From positions 6,878,501 to 6,942,500 of the forward strand of contig NZ_CP152412.1 in the NCBI RefSeq assembly GCF_038957035.1: DNA of 64,000 nt. The letters run 5' to 3'. Shown in pieces: positions 18,175-28,004 of this stretch. A program made the translations under genes and the position numbers. The notes beneath the pieces were generated by a model, which worked only from the letters and a program-made list of their open reading frames with translations, did not search any database and had not been told where the DNA came from. This DNA comes from Bradyrhizobium sp. B097 (GTDB taxonomy: Bacteria; Pseudomonadota; Alphaproteobacteria; Rhizobiales; Xanthobacteraceae). Within the stretch, counting starts at the first letter, position 1. Every line of letters starts with the position of its first letter.

Positions 18175-19017
18175 TCACGTATCACGGGCTAGTGCTGCGA
18201 GATCGGTTTCGAGCTTCGGTTGATGCTTGAAGATGGCGTCAATCAACGCCTGCGCTGGTTGCTCGGTGGCCTCAACCAGCGCAGCTTTCTCAGCCCGCGC
18301 CGAGGGAGCGAACACGCGCTTGACGACCGTCGGCGAGCCCCTAAGACCGCATTTGGAGACGTCCTCGACACCGGCATCGTGCGCGTTCCACTTCACGATT
18401 GGCACGCGCGCGGCACGCAAGGCATCCGCCATTGCGCCGCGTCGAATCTGGTTTGTTGCCTCCAGCATGGTGATGAGACAGGGCAGCCTCGTGTGCAGCA
18501 CCTGGACGCCACCTTCGGAGCGTCGCTCCGCTTCGATTGTACGGGCGGTGAGATCCAGGGATCTGACCTTGGCGACGTAGGTAAGCTGCAGCACGCCGAG
18601 CCGCTTTGCGATGCCGGGTCCGACCTGCGCGGTATCGCCGTCGATGGTCTGCTTGCCGGTAAAGATGAGGTTTGGGGGGCCATACTCCTTACCAATTTTT
18701 CGAATGGCTGTTGCCAGTGCATACGTTGTGGCCAGGGTGTCGGAGCCCGCAAAGCAGCGATCGGTGAGCAGTACCGCGCGATCAGCACCGAAGGTCAGCG
18801 CTTTTCGCAATGAGTCTTCGGCCGATGGCGGCCCCATCGTAAGCACGGTTATCTCGCCGCCGAACCGATCGCGCAGCTCCAGCGCGGCCTCAAGCGCGAA
18901 GAGGTCATATGGGTTGATGATGGTCGGCACGCCCTGACGCATGATCGTATTGGTCACGGGGTGCACGCGGATCTGCGCAGAGTCGGGAACCTGTTTGATG
19001 CAGACGACATTGTGCAC
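18175..19017 (-). CDS. fixA: Electron transfer flavoprotein beta subunit FixA
   Basis: 280 residues, the usual FixA length. It forms the ETF heterodimer with FixB that passes electrons toward nitrogenase in bacteroids. Seen: HNVVCIKQVPDSAQIRV at the N-terminus, INPYDLFALEAAL, the adenine-nucleotide/FAD-interaction stretch LTFGADRAVLLTDR, GKQTIDGDTAQVGPGIAKRLG, and LPCLITMLEATNQIRR. The start is the GTG at 19017 with TTGGAG upstream; the frame is open to 19092 but family sequence starts here. fixBCX are not adjacent, as in B. japonicum where fixA is separate. A sigma-54 promoter lies about 40 bp upstream. Confidence 0.92.
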   Translation of the reverse strand: MHNVVCIKQVPDSAQIRVHPVTNTIMRQGVPTIINPYDLFALEAALELRDRFGGEITVLTMGPPSAEDSLRKALTFGADRAVLLTDRCFAGSDTLATTYALATAIRKIGKEYGPPNLIFTGKQTIDGDTAQVGPGIAKRLGVLQLTYVAKVRSLDLTARTIEAERRSEGGVQVLHTRLPCLITMLEATNQIRRGAMADALRAARVPIVKWNAHDAGVEDVSKCGLRGSPTVVKRVFAPSARAEKAALVEATEQPAQALIDAIFKHQPKLETDLAALARDT

Positions 19018-19055
19018 GGAGTTGCTCCAAAAGTTGCGATGGCTGCGGACAGAAC

Positions 19056-19071
19056 AGCAAGTGTTGTACCA
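19056..19071 (-). promoter_or_regulatory. -24/-12 (sigma-54) promoter of fixA
   Basis: Read on the minus strand this is TGGTACAACACTTGCT, with GG and GC separated by exactly 10 bases and TTGC at the -12 element. The expected transcript start is near 19045, about 28 bp before the GTG. Upstream, at 19169-19184, a one-mismatch NifA site (TGT-N10-ACG on the minus strand) occurs, and another near-match (CGT-N10-ACA) at 19189-19204. An inverted repeat GGTATTC/GAATACC spans 19140-19162. Confidence 0.75.
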
Positions 19072-19204
19072 TCGCACACGATTCGAAATCACCTAGCTAT
19101 GACAACGGCTTAGACGAGGCGGATGTGCCCCTCTGGTTTGGTATTCCTGACGAACGAATACCGACACACGTAGGAGCTGCGACAACGCTGTTCCGCTGGG
19201 CACG

Positions 19205-19885
19205 CGCGCTGAGTGACGCCAGGATCGCTTGCGACAGATGACCGTCGTTAGTCACAAGCGGGCAACGTACCGGTTGATGGTGAACAAAGCGCAGTCGGGC
19301 TCACCACGGAAACGTCTGGCCTCGTAAGCGAAATAGCCGCCGTGTTCGGCGGCATGGTGAAGCGGGCCAGGCGGGCACAATTGAGACAGGATCAAGGCTG
19401 CGTTAACGAGCTCGCGCTCGAGATCCCTGAGCAGACGTGTTCGAGGATCTCGTGAAAACGCCAAGGGCGAAGTTGACGCTCGGTCGTTCAACGGTAACGG
19501 TGTCTGGTTTCGACGCTGCCAGCGCTTGGTTCGCTTCGAGAATTGCCGCTGGCCACTTCGAGCTTGATCGGCGGATGCGCTTGACACCTCGCTTGACGTC
19601 GACCAACTGAACCATTCCTCAGGGCTCTTGAACGAATAGGCGCCTGGGTGATGCTCTGCATTTCGTGACGAGCAACTCCATCTCTCGACGAACCAAGCGA
19701 ACTCGCGTTGCGACAGCGGCTCTCACAAGCGGACAGATCCTTTTGCTCGTGGCCAAGCTGCCGCCGAGGCGGACCATTCCCTTCAGATTGCGACGGGATT
19801 GGAGGCCCCGAACGACGGAGATTGCCCTCTTGGTCATTTTCCTCAACTGTGATGGTCGCAGCTCCAGTGGCTATGGTCCTTGGGT
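19205..19885 (-). other. Region between fixA promoter and nifA
   Basis: About 680 bp with no recognised gene. Minus-strand frames at 19252-19587 and 19403-19615 encode basic proteins without family resemblance. It follows the nifA stop, so it is the nifA 3' side and the far upstream region of fixA. No T-rich hairpin terminator was found. Confidence 0.3.
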
Positions 19886-21709
19886 TCAGAACCGCTTGAT
19901 CTCGATTCCGTATTTCCTCAGCGCGTAGCCAATCTGGCGCGGCGTTAGTCCGAGCACACGTGCTGCCTTTGCCTGCACCCAGCCAGATTTTTCCATGGCC
20001 GCAATGACCCGCTCGCGATCGGCCACCTTCGCGCCACTTACGAGGACTGTGCCGGGCGGCGCCAGCGAGGCCACCTCGCCGCCGACGGACGAGACCGGCG
20101 CGGCCGCTCCAGATAGTGGGATAATGGACTTCGCAGGCACCGGCACAGGCGCTGCCGGTTGGACTGTCATCTCGTCCGATGTACTTCTCCACAGCATCGC
20201 GGAAAGGCACTGGCCATGGCAGCATGCAAAGTCATTTCTCACGATCGACGGTCCGGCGGACAAGGTCGCTGTGCGCTCGATGCAGTTTTCGAGTTCGCGG
20301 ACATTGCCTGGAAAGCCGCAGTTCATCAGCACATCGATCGCGCTCGCCTCTAAGGTTAGCGTACGGCCGTTCTCGCTGTTGAAATTCCTGAGGAACTCGC
20401 CGGCCAGCAGCGGAATATCACTGCGCCTTTCGCGCAGCGGTGGCAGCAGCAAGGGAACGACGCTGATGCGATAGTAAAGGTCTGCGCGAAACTCATTCCT
20501 TGCCACAGCCTCTTCAAGGTTCTTGTTGGTCGCAGCTATGACACGAACATCGACCTTAATCGTCTGGTTGCTGCCGACGCGCTCGAACTCCTGCTCTTGC
20601 AGGACTCGCAGTAACTTCGCCTGGAACGCGGCCGAAATCTCGCCGATCTCGTCAAGAAATAGCGTCCCTTTGTCAGCAAGCTCGAAGCGCCCTTTGCGCG
20701 AGCTAAACGCGCCGGTAAAGGCTCCTTTCTCATGACCAAATAATTCGGACTCCAGGACTGTCTCGGGCAGCGCCGCGCAATTCAGCTTAACGAAAGGCCG
20801 CTTGGCGCGGGACGACGATTCGTGAATAGCCTTGGCTACGAGTTCCTTTCCGGTGCCCGATTCGCCGCGCAACAGAACCGTGCTGTTCGATTTGGCTACA
20901 ACCGCGATCTTCTCGAGCAGCCCGCGCAGCGCCGAGCTGTCGCCAATGATCCCATGGACGTGTACTTTCTTACGCTCCCGTGCAGGCTGCTTAAGCTCGA
21001 ACAATTGCTTTTGTAGCCGGTCCTTCTCCACCATCAGTCGCTCGCGGTCGCAGGCGAACAGCCGATGCAGCCTCACTGTCTGTCCCACCAGGTTGGCGAC
21101 CATGGCAAGCAGCCGCGCGTCATGATCGAGCCGGAGACTCGACCTGTCGTCACGGATGCGGTCGACCGTCAGCGTACCCACGACATTCGGATCAATGCGA
21201 ATTGGAACTCCGATGAACGATACCGGCACTTTATCGGAGGCGCCGAGCACTTCCAGGTCCGCCGCGCCGAATGCCGGCTCGGCTGCCACGTTCTCGGCGA
21301 CAAGGGGTCTCTCCGTCGCGACGATCTGGTCGATGGCCTTCCGCGGCAGGTGCATCCGGTAGCGCTCGTCGCTGCCTTCGCTCCAGCCGGCGCCCACGGT
21401 AATGTCCGGCATCCCGTCATCGTCGAACAGTGAGACGATGCCGTGTCGCATCTCCACAAACGACTGCAGAAGATCGATGACGTTGGCCAACGTGACTTCG
21501 AGCCGGCAAGGAGTTGTGAGTATCTTCGATATTTCGAAGATCCCGGTCAGAGCGCTCTCGCGCAACGGCTCGACCAAAAGCTCGCGCTCCGTCTCCGGGT
21601 GTAAGGTCGGTCTTTCGCGTGCGGAAGCGATATGCAGCATGGGGCGGTCTCCGTTGTTTTGATCATCCTCCCTGGCAGCTTGTTCGGATTTGCGAGCTTC
21701 GTTTTGCAT
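19886..21709 (-). CDS. nifA: Nitrogen fixation activator NifA
   Basis: Sigma-54-dependent activator of nif and fix genes. From [11 protein letters not shown] (codon 24, 21640) it matches B. japonicum NifA along its length, so the true start is either 21709 (607 residues) or 21640 (584). Domains in order: N-terminal GAF; central AAA+ domain with Walker A GESGTGKE, the sigma-54 contact loop GAFTGA and LFLDEIGEI; the inter-domain linker with the redox cysteines of rhizobial NifA ([19 protein letters not shown]) that make it oxygen sensitive; and a C-terminal helix-turn-helix in [28 protein letters not shown]. It lies 180-250 bp downstream of fixR and is expected to be co-transcribed with it. Confidence 0.96.
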   Translation of the reverse strand: MQNEARKSEQAAREDDQNNGDRPMLHIASARERPTLHPETERELLVEPLRESALTGIFEISKILTTPCRLEVTLANVIDLLQSFVEMRHGIVSLFDDDGMPDITVGAGWSEGSDERYRMHLPRKAIDQIVATERPLVAENVAAEPAFGAADLEVLGASDKVPVSFIGVPIRIDPNVVGTLTVDRIRDDRSSLRLDHDARLLAMVANLVGQTVRLHRLFACDRERLMVEKDRLQKQLFELKQPARERKKVHVHGIIGDSSALRGLLEKIAVVAKSNSTVLLRGESGTGKELVAKAIHESSSRAKRPFVKLNCAALPETVLESELFGHEKGAFTGAFSSRKGRFELADKGTLFLDEIGEISAAFQAKLLRVLQEQEFERVGSNQTIKVDVRVIAATNKNLEEAVARNEFRADLYYRISVVPLLLPPLRERRSDIPLLAGEFLRNFNSENGRTLTLEASAIDVLMNCGFPGNVRELENCIERTATLSAGPSIVRNDFACCHGQCLSAMLWRSTSDEMTVQPAAPVPVPAKSIIPLSGAAAPVSSVGGEVASLAPPGTVLVSGAKVADRERVIAAMEKSGWVQAKAARVLGLTPRQIGYALRKYGIEIKRF

Positions 21710-21891
21710 GTCATTCTCGATCTAGCGCCTGGTGTTGACGAGATGACATAGACGGGTAGCACCTTTTCATGGCACGACGGTAAACTTACAGTGCGTTGAT
21801 TTTCTTTTTCGGAATAGATGCGCGACGTTAGCGTAGAACGCAAGTTCCACTGCTGCAGCTCAAGTCAGCTGCGTTGTTAGGCCCGCTCGTT

Positions 21892-22728
21892 TCACAGATG
21901 TTGCCCACCATTGATCGGCACCTCGGCCCCTGTGACGTAGCTTGCGGCGTCCGAACATAGGAAAAAGATGACCTTAGCCACCTCATCGGGCGTTCCCACT
22001 CTGCGCAGCGGGATACTTGGCACGAGCCGCGCTTCTGTATCCGGCGACAACATCTCCGTCTTGATTTCGCCGGGCGCGATCGCATTCACGCGAATGCCAT
22101 GCGGCGCATAGTCGTGGGCCATTTCCCGTGTGAGACTTGCAAGGGCAGCTTTGGACGTCGCATAGGCGCTGCCGGCAAACGGGTGCACCCGCGAACCCGC
22201 AATCGAAGTCACGTTGACAATCGATCCTGACGCGGCCCTTAGCTCGTCAAATAGACCCTGCGCCAGCAGGATCGGGGCCACCAAATTCAGATGGAACACC
22301 CTCATCCAGGTTTCGGTCGACGTCGTCAGCGACGTCAGCCGGTCACCATCGGGCGTTTTCGGCGAGATGCCGGCATTGTTCACTAGCGCGTGCAAAGGTG
22401 CGCCCGCCAAGCGTCTCTTGACCTCAGTGATTACGCGCGGCAGCATTCGATGATTGCTGAGGTCGGCCTGGACATGATCCTCGCTCCCGGACTCCCACGG
22501 GCATCGCTCACCCTCGAACGGTTGGCGCGCGCAAGAAATGATGCGCCAGCCCGCCTCCGAAAACAGTTTAGCAGTGGCGTGACCAATTCCGCGCGATGCT
22601 CCGGTCAGCAACATCGCCTTTTGTTCCCCCCGATGGACGCGGACTTTATCGGCTTGAGAGGGACAACCCAAGTGTGTCGCCGACAGCGGACCTCCAATCG
22701 GATCGTCATTTGGCAGATCGAGACCCAC
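21892..22728 (-). CDS. fixR: FixR short-chain dehydrogenase
   Basis: 278 residues, the same length as B. japonicum FixR, first gene of the fixR-nifA operon. NAD(P)-binding motif LLTGASRGIGHATA, NNAG motif (LVNNAGISPKTPDG), the catalytic Ser (NVTSIAGS) and Y-x3-K (SAYATSKAAL), and the C-terminal IPLRRVGTPDEVAKVIFFLCSD are all present, so it should be an active dehydrogenase. The substrate is not established. The start is the GTG at 22728 behind GGAGGAGAGGAGG, a very strong ribosome binding site. Its promoter and NifA site are listed separately. Confidence 0.92.
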   Translation of the reverse strand: MGLDLPNDDPIGGPLSATHLGCPSQADKVRVHRGEQKAMLLTGASRGIGHATAKLFSEAGWRIISCARQPFEGERCPWESGSEDHVQADLSNHRMLPRVITEVKRRLAGAPLHALVNNAGISPKTPDGDRLTSLTTSTETWMRVFHLNLVAPILLAQGLFDELRAASGSIVNVTSIAGSRVHPFAGSAYATSKAALASLTREMAHDYAPHGIRVNAIAPGEIKTEMLSPDTEARLVPSIPLRRVGTPDEVAKVIFFLCSDAASYVTGAEVPINGGQHL

Positions 22729-22766
22729 GCCCGCCTCCTCTCCTCCAGCGCCGCTGGCGAAGCCCT

Positions 22767-22782
22767 AGCAGGATTTGGGCCA
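22767..22782 (-). promoter_or_regulatory. -24/-12 promoter of fixR-nifA
   Basis: On the minus strand TGGCCCAAATCCTGCT, with GG-N10-GC spacing exactly as required for RpoN. The predicted start point is near 22756, about 28 bp before the fixR GTG. In B. japonicum the operon has this sigma-54 promoter plus an overlapping RegR-dependent one; the RegR site was not resolved here. Confidence 0.8.
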
Positions 22783-22862
22783 CCACGATGCACGCAAACG
22801 GGCTCCGGTTTTGCGTCCTAATGTCGCGCACGCGGAACGCTTGGCGGGTTCGCGACACGGCG

Positions 22863-22878
22863 TGTTTGCTTTGCGACA
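22863..22878 (-). promoter_or_regulatory. NifA upstream activating sequence of fixR-nifA
   Basis: A perfect TGT-N10-ACA motif. Its centre is about 114 bp before the predicted start point, the normal distance for NifA to loop onto the -24/-12 promoter. It implies positive autoregulation of nifA under low oxygen. Confidence 0.75.
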
Positions 22879-23576
22879 GCGACGGTGCATCACCTACAAA
22901 ATACCGAGAGCAAGCTCGCCCCACTGCTAAGACCACGCTACAAGGCTGCGCTCTCTTTCGTGATCGCGCAACCGGAGGAGCGAGCGGATGGACAGCGCCT
23001 CTCATCGGAGCACCGATAGGTCGGGATAGCGCCGCCCCAGCAGTCGCTGCCAACTTGCGATCGAAACCTGACGTTACCAGCTTCGCACGTAAGGTTTGCC
23101 TGACGCTCACTTCATGGCGCTCTGCCCTGTTGTGTCCAGCAGTGACTCATCGCCGCGCGGATCGATTTCGCGACCACGAGCTGGCGCACTGAATCTCCAG
23201 CCCCACATAGTCGATTCCGAATACGCCAGTCCGCGTGAGCGAGTGTGCCCGACGGGCGCGACGGAACTCGCCGGCTCAACGGAGACCTTTCGATGACTTG
23301 GTCCGCGATCGGCCACCGGGACGGTTCCGCTTGCGGGTCCGCACGAGGCGAAGACGAAGATGTGTTACACCGTTTAGCGCCCGGCAGTGCGTTAAGGCCA
23401 CTCTTGTCGAGGTCGAGCTTCAGCGGAAGGCACTCCGGCCGCAACATCTTTCTCTTCTGCAGTGAAAGGTGGCCTCGGAGCGTCAGTTCGGGCAAAAAAC
23501 TGCCGCGCGGAAACATAGTGACAGTACTGCCGGATGCAAAGAGCGGCCACCAGATCGATGAAACCGGTTACGACTT
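22879..23576 (-). other. Region between nodZ and the fixR promoter
   Basis: About 700 bp. No frame has a recognisable family. Frames on both strands are short or rich in Arg and Ser. No hairpin terminator after nodZ was identified. Confidence 0.3.
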
Positions 23577-24689
23577 TCATAAGGCCACGAGCTCTTGCGA
23601 GGTGTCTTCAATCAAGATCAATCGGCTCGGATCGTTCAAATCGAATTCTATAACGCGTGGCGCAAAGAGGCGTGCATAACGCGTGAAGGCGCTCGTGGGG
23701 GGGAAACGAATCACGGTGTCGCACCGCGCAAGGAGATACATCTCGATGAGGGCAGAAAAGCCCCCGTCGGTTCCAAGCGCGGCACTGTGCAACGGCCCGG
23801 CCTCAGGCGCCTGGAAACGTTTTGGGATCGTGAAAACCTCGGGACATATTGACGAAACCTTCGCAAGGACGAGCGCGCTGTCCGTGCATAGGAAGGCCCT
23901 CACAGGTTTTGCGTGGGGCAAGGCCCTGGCCTTGTCGATGGCATTACAGACCTGCCTCAAGGCGCGCTCCGGATCGGCCCAGTAAGGAGCATGCCCCATA
24001 ATATCCTCGCCGTTGCCGTGCCGAACATGAATGCCGATCATGCTGTACGGCTCAAAGTGCTCCCGGTAGATGGCATCAACCCGAGCCTGAATTTCTGATC
24101 GCGGTTTGATGCTCCGAAATATTTCTCGTTCAGCATCCTGATCGCAGCGCCACATCAAGCACGCGTCGCACACAACGGTGCTAGCGTCACTATCTTCCTG
24201 GCTTTCGAACAGCTGGTCGAGTTCATCGCGCTCCCGGAAAATCTGTTCGTCCGGCCGATAGACGCAGTCTATCGAGGGCTTGTTCCACCATGCCGGGAAG
24301 AATGGTCCCGGAAATGAGCGCTGGTTGATCTGATCGTCGCAGATCACCCGTACGCCAGCAATGTCTTGAATTGGTTCGAAGAAGACTGGAAAGGCATTGG
24401 TGAATGGTTGATCGAGATAACAAGACCCCCGCCAATCGATGGCAAGCGTCCGTCCGGTCCGCTTTGCAAAACGCCAGGCTGCAGCGAGCGACCATAGGCA
24501 GTCGCCGAACCCCGTACGTCGCCGGGAAACAACAAACCGATCATTCCTCGAACCGCTAGGTATCAGCATTGCCTCGTTCCCGGCTCCCTGTTGGACATGA
24601 GACGTCATTGGAGACGCCTCACGTATGATTTCGTCCGATGTCATCGTCGGCATTCGCGGTGCCGGCGAACTGCGTCGGTAGAACTTCAT
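23577..24689 (-). CDS. nodZ: NodZ alpha-1,6-fucosyltransferase
   Basis: Transfers L-fucose from GDP-fucose to C6 of the reducing-end GlcNAc of the Nod factor. 370 codons from ATG 24689, with alternative internal starts at MTSHVQQG (24608) and MLIPSG (24569). Conserved parts: NDRFVVSRRRTGFGDCLWSL near the N-terminus, IDWRGSCYL, and the GDP-fucose-binding SMIGIHVRHGNGE, whose first Arg is catalytic in this family. FLCTDS and FPPTSAFTRYARLF follow. Last gene of the nod operon, 80 bp after nolO. Its presence predicts fucosylated Nod factors, typical of soybean/cowpea bradyrhizobia. Confidence 0.94.
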   Translation of the reverse strand: MKFYRRSSPAPRMPTMTSDEIIREASPMTSHVQQGAGNEAMLIPSGSRNDRFVVSRRRTGFGDCLWSLAAAWRFAKRTGRTLAIDWRGSCYLDQPFTNAFPVFFEPIQDIAGVRVICDDQINQRSFPGPFFPAWWNKPSIDCVYRPDEQIFRERDELDQLFESQEDSDASTVVCDACLMWRCDQDAEREIFRSIKPRSEIQARVDAIYREHFEPYSMIGIHVRHGNGEDIMGHAPYWADPERALRQVCNAIDKARALPHAKPVRAFLCTDSALVLAKVSSICPEVFTIPKRFQAPEAGPLHSAALGTDGGFSALIEMYLLARCDTVIRFPPTSAFTRYARLFAPRVIEFDLNDPSRLILIEDTSQELVAL

Positions 24690-24772
24690 AGCAGCGATAT
24701 CCCTGTTGTGGCGGGTTCTCTCAACGCTTTCGACCTCTTCTATTCAACGGTGTCGCGTCGACATCGCCGATC

Positions 24773-26899
24773 TCAGCCGGATGCCGATTGCAACCGAACC
24801 CGCTGGCCTGCCTCTTCCCCAGGTGGACGCGTAGACATAGCCGAACTCATGAGCTCCGGTTGTGCTTCGCCTTGCGTTGCATTGCAGTCGCAAACAGCGC
24901 GTGGCGGATGCAGCCGGACGCGGCGCTGCTCCCACACGAGCCGCAGCTCCTTCACGAGGTCTTCACGCTTGGCCTCGTCCAATTCGGTTGTGTCGAGAAG
25001 CCAGCCGAGCGACGCCTCACCCTCAATCCGCATTAGCAGCTCGAAAAGCTCATGTGAGACACGCATGCTGTCGTGGCCCGAACCTCCCGTGCGGATCTCG
25101 CAGACCGTTTCGTGACGATTTCGCGCTGTGTGGGAGCGAACGCGATGAAGGGATGCATAGGGCGGCAATGAAACGCTCAGTGCAGACCAATCCTGCCGTG
25201 TTGGTGCCCGCTTCTTGACGAGGAAGGGCCCAACAACAAGTCCATCCAGGTCAGTCGTCAAGAACGTGGCGATCGCGTCTGAAACGGACTCCACGATCGG
25301 CTCGGCATTGTTGTTAAAGGACGTATTTAGAAGTACTGGGATGCCGGTTCGCTTCTTGAACGCATTAATCACATCCCAATAGGCGGGGTTTGTCTTGCGC
25401 GATACTGTTTGCAGCCGGGCGGTACCATCAACGTGCGTGATCGCACCGAGCACGCTACGCTGTGCTTCACGCACACGAACCACGAAGTTCATGAACGGAA
25501 ACTCCCGCTTGCCGTCTGGGAGCTCAAAGAACTCGCTCGCATTCTCCTCCAGCACCGATGGTGCAAACGGACGATAGCCCTCGCGCTTTTTGACCATCGC
25601 GTTGATCCGGCCCTTATTTTCGGCCGGCCGAGGGTCCGCAAGAATGCTGCGGTTGCCAAGCGCACGCGGCCCGAACTCAGAGCGGCCCTGAACCCAGCCG
25701 ATCACGGCGCCATTTGCCATCCAGTCGGCCGCACTGCCCGCTATGTCATCACTTCGTTGAACATCGAGATGGCCGGACCATGCATTGAGCTCCTGTTCGA
25801 TGGCTCGCTCGTTCCCGAGACCGGGCCCCCAATAGACGTCCTGCAGTCGCTCGCGCGGCACTGGCTTGCCCAACTCGTTAGACATCATTAGTGCGGCGCC
25901 TAGTGCGCAACCGGCGTCGTGCGCCGCGGGTTGGACGAAGATGTCGTCGAAAAGTCCGGAATAGAGCAGCCTACCGTTCACGGTGCAGTTGTGCGCTACC
26001 CCTCCAGCCAGGCACAAGCGCGTCATGCCGGTCGCTTCGCGATGGTGCCGCAGCACGTGAAACACGATCCGCTCCAACGCCTCCTGTAGCGAAGCGCTGA
26101 CATCCCGATGCTGCTGCGTGAATGGCATTCCCTTTCGCCGGACCAGGATGCTGCGGAGCAGGGCCGGACCGATTCGATCCAGGTGGACGCGATAGCCACC
26201 ATTGTTCAACAACTCGTAGAACTGCGCGAAGAGCTCGCGATAGGGAGTGGGGTCACCGTAGGGGGCAAGTCCCATCACTTTGTACTCGTCGAACAACCCG
26301 TAGCCGAGATATCGGATCGTCTCGAGATAGAACAGCCCCAGAGAGTTATGTTCTGGGAAGCTAGCGAGTCGCGTAATGTCGGTGCCCGACCCAACAGCCA
26401 AGAGGCCCGAGAGAAAATCGCCACCGCCGTCGACCGCAAAAATGAGACTTTGCTCGAACCCAGACATGGCAAACGCGCTCACGGCATGGGCTTCGTGGTG
26501 ATTTACGAAGGAAACCCGCGACGCGTCGACCTCGGCACCGAACTCCCTTGCCAGCAGCTGCCGCAGCACTAGTTTGGCGTCCAACGGAATGGGCTGGGAA
26601 ACACACAGGCGCTCGAGCATCGTATTGCAGTAGGCTTCAGTCGCGTAGAACGCGATACGGTCGATCTCGCCAAGCTCGACTCCTGCAGTAGAAAGGCAGT
26701 ATCGGATCGCGTTGCTGGGGAACTTGTTGGAGTGCTTGACCCGATTGAGACGCTCCTCTTCGACGGCAGCGATAACGCGGCCATCCCGCACAAGAACTGC
26801 AGCGCCGTCGTGCAGAAATGTATTCGGTAGCTCGGGCGAGCTTTCATAGACTCTATCCAGACCGCCACTCACTCCCAGACACAACATCACCTTCTCCAT
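24773..26899 (-). CDS. nolO: NolO Nod-factor 3-O-carbamoyltransferase
   Basis: A 708-residue carbamoyltransferase of the NodU/CmcH family that adds a carbamoyl group, at position 3 for NolO, on the non-reducing GlcNAc. N-terminal HDGAAVLVRDGRVIAAVEEERLNR, the metal/carbamate-binding NHHEAHAVSAF, FAVDGGGDF, CLAGGVAHNCTVNG, and in the YrdC-like C-terminal half RSEFGPRALGNRSIL and LNTSFNNNAEPIV are all intact. It is slightly longer than the roughly 680 residues I recall for USDA110; the extra part is a C-terminal tail. The start ATG at 26899 has no strong ribosome binding site. Transcribed after nodJ, with a 313-bp gap. Confidence 0.92.
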   Translation of the reverse strand: MEKVMLCLGVSGGLDRVYESSPELPNTFLHDGAAVLVRDGRVIAAVEEERLNRVKHSNKFPSNAIRYCLSTAGVELGEIDRIAFYATEAYCNTMLERLCVSQPIPLDAKLVLRQLLAREFGAEVDASRVSFVNHHEAHAVSAFAMSGFEQSLIFAVDGGGDFLSGLLAVGSGTDITRLASFPEHNSLGLFYLETIRYLGYGLFDEYKVMGLAPYGDPTPYRELFAQFYELLNNGGYRVHLDRIGPALLRSILVRRKGMPFTQQHRDVSASLQEALERIVFHVLRHHREATGMTRLCLAGGVAHNCTVNGRLLYSGLFDDIFVQPAAHDAGCALGAALMMSNELGKPVPRERLQDVYWGPGLGNERAIEQELNAWSGHLDVQRSDDIAGSAADWMANGAVIGWVQGRSEFGPRALGNRSILADPRPAENKGRINAMVKKREGYRPFAPSVLEENASEFFELPDGKREFPFMNFVVRVREAQRSVLGAITHVDGTARLQTVSRKTNPAYWDVINAFKKRTGIPVLLNTSFNNNAEPIVESVSDAIATFLTTDLDGLVVGPFLVKKRAPTRQDWSALSVSLPPYASLHRVRSHTARNRHETVCEIRTGGSGHDSMRVSHELFELLMRIEGEASLGWLLDTTELDEAKREDLVKELRLVWEQRRVRLHPPRAVCDCNATQGEAQPELMSSAMSTRPPGEEAGQRVRLQSASG

Positions 26900-27212
26900 T
26901 TAATCATGACAGGAATGTCAACTGCCGTTCCACCTACGTAGTCCGGACTGTCGCGTTGCGTCGGCTGCGCAGGGCCAGACAGCACAACCCGGACTCTCGC
27001 AAAATCAGTCCCGACGCGTAGCGATCGGCGAGCGCAATTGAGGGGCTGGCGCTCGCACCGATCAACCGAACAAGCGGCCGTAACCTGGCTTGATCGCGTC
27101 CTTTTAAATCCATACAGCTACTGCTGTGGCAGGTCGGGTCGTCTCGCGCCACCGCAGAGGGCGTCGTGCGACCCCATCGATTGAGCTTTCTCCGTTTTCG
27201 CAGAGTTTCATG
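26900..27212 (-). other. Gap between nodJ and nolO where nolMN is expected
   Basis: In B. japonicum USDA110 nolM and nolN occupy this place. Here only 313 bp remain and no convincing frame is seen, so nolMN is deleted or reduced to remnants. The operon probably still reads through, as no terminator is visible. Confidence 0.45.
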
Positions 27213-28001
27213 TCAACGCAGCAGGCGGCGCCGAAACAGTGCCGTCGATACGAAGAAGGGCAATATCGCGTACATGCAAAGCGCACCGACATGCAGGGCA
27301 GCGCCGTCGGCTGTGCGCTCAAGCATCGCCGGACGAATGAGGTCGACCGAATGTGCGAGCGGCAGCAAACCGGCGAAGTGCTGAAATGAGCCGGGCAGTT
27401 GGCTCATCGGAAACACCGCACCACACAGAAACACCATAGGGGTAAGGACAAGCGTCTGGTAAAACACGAAGTAATCGTAACTTGGCGCCAGAGATATGAC
27501 GACCATCGCCAGGCTGGCGAAGACAAGGCCGGTAAGGGCGACTGTTGGCACCGCATAGAAAATGGACGGCCAGGATGCATAACCCAGCGTGGCAGCAACA
27601 ATCCCGATCGCAGTTCCAGCCAGAACGGACTTACTGGCCGCCCACACCAATTCCCCTAGAACGATATCGCCAAGCGTGAGCTGTGTGGACAGAATAGCTT
27701 CCCAGGTGCGCGCGGAATCCATGCGAGCAAAGGCTGCATACAAGGTTTCAAAGGTCGCAGCTGTCATGGCACTGGTCGCGACCATGCCCGCCGCCAGAAA
27801 CGCGATGTAAGAGGTTCCCTCGACGCGCCCCACGATCAGCCCGAGGCCAAAGCCAAGGCCAAATAGATTGGTTATGGGATCCGCGAGGTTGCCAAGAACC
27901 GATGCAAGTGCGACTTTCCTCCATGCTAGGAAGTTTCGACGCCACACCGCGATCCAGTTGTACGCGTTAGCGGGCATCACCGCCGTATAACCTTCACCCA
28001 T
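27213..28001 (-). CDS. nodJ: NodJ, membrane subunit of the Nod-factor exporter
   Basis: 262 residues, the family's usual length. An ABC-2 type permease with about six hydrophobic segments, for example [51 protein letters not shown] and [16 protein letters not shown]. It forms the transporter with NodI that exports lipochitooligosaccharide across the inner membrane. The ATG at 28001 follows the nodI stop by 3 bp, indicating coupling. Confidence 0.95.
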   Translation of the reverse strand: MGEGYTAVMPANAYNWIAVWRRNFLAWRKVALASVLGNLADPITNLFGLGFGLGLIVGRVEGTSYIAFLAAGMVATSAMTAATFETLYAAFARMDSARTWEAILSTQLTLGDIVLGELVWAASKSVLAGTAIGIVAATLGYASWPSIFYAVPTVALTGLVFASLAMVVISLAPSYDYFVFYQTLVLTPMVFLCGAVFPMSQLPGSFQHFAGLLPLAHSVDLIRPAMLERTADGAALHVGALCMYAILPFFVSTALFRRRLLR

Positions 28002-28004
28002 CGC

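Noticed and set aside
19488..20225. 245-codon minus-strand ORF
   Set aside because: Runs through the 3' end of nifA in another frame on the same strand; Arg/Gly rich and without domain.
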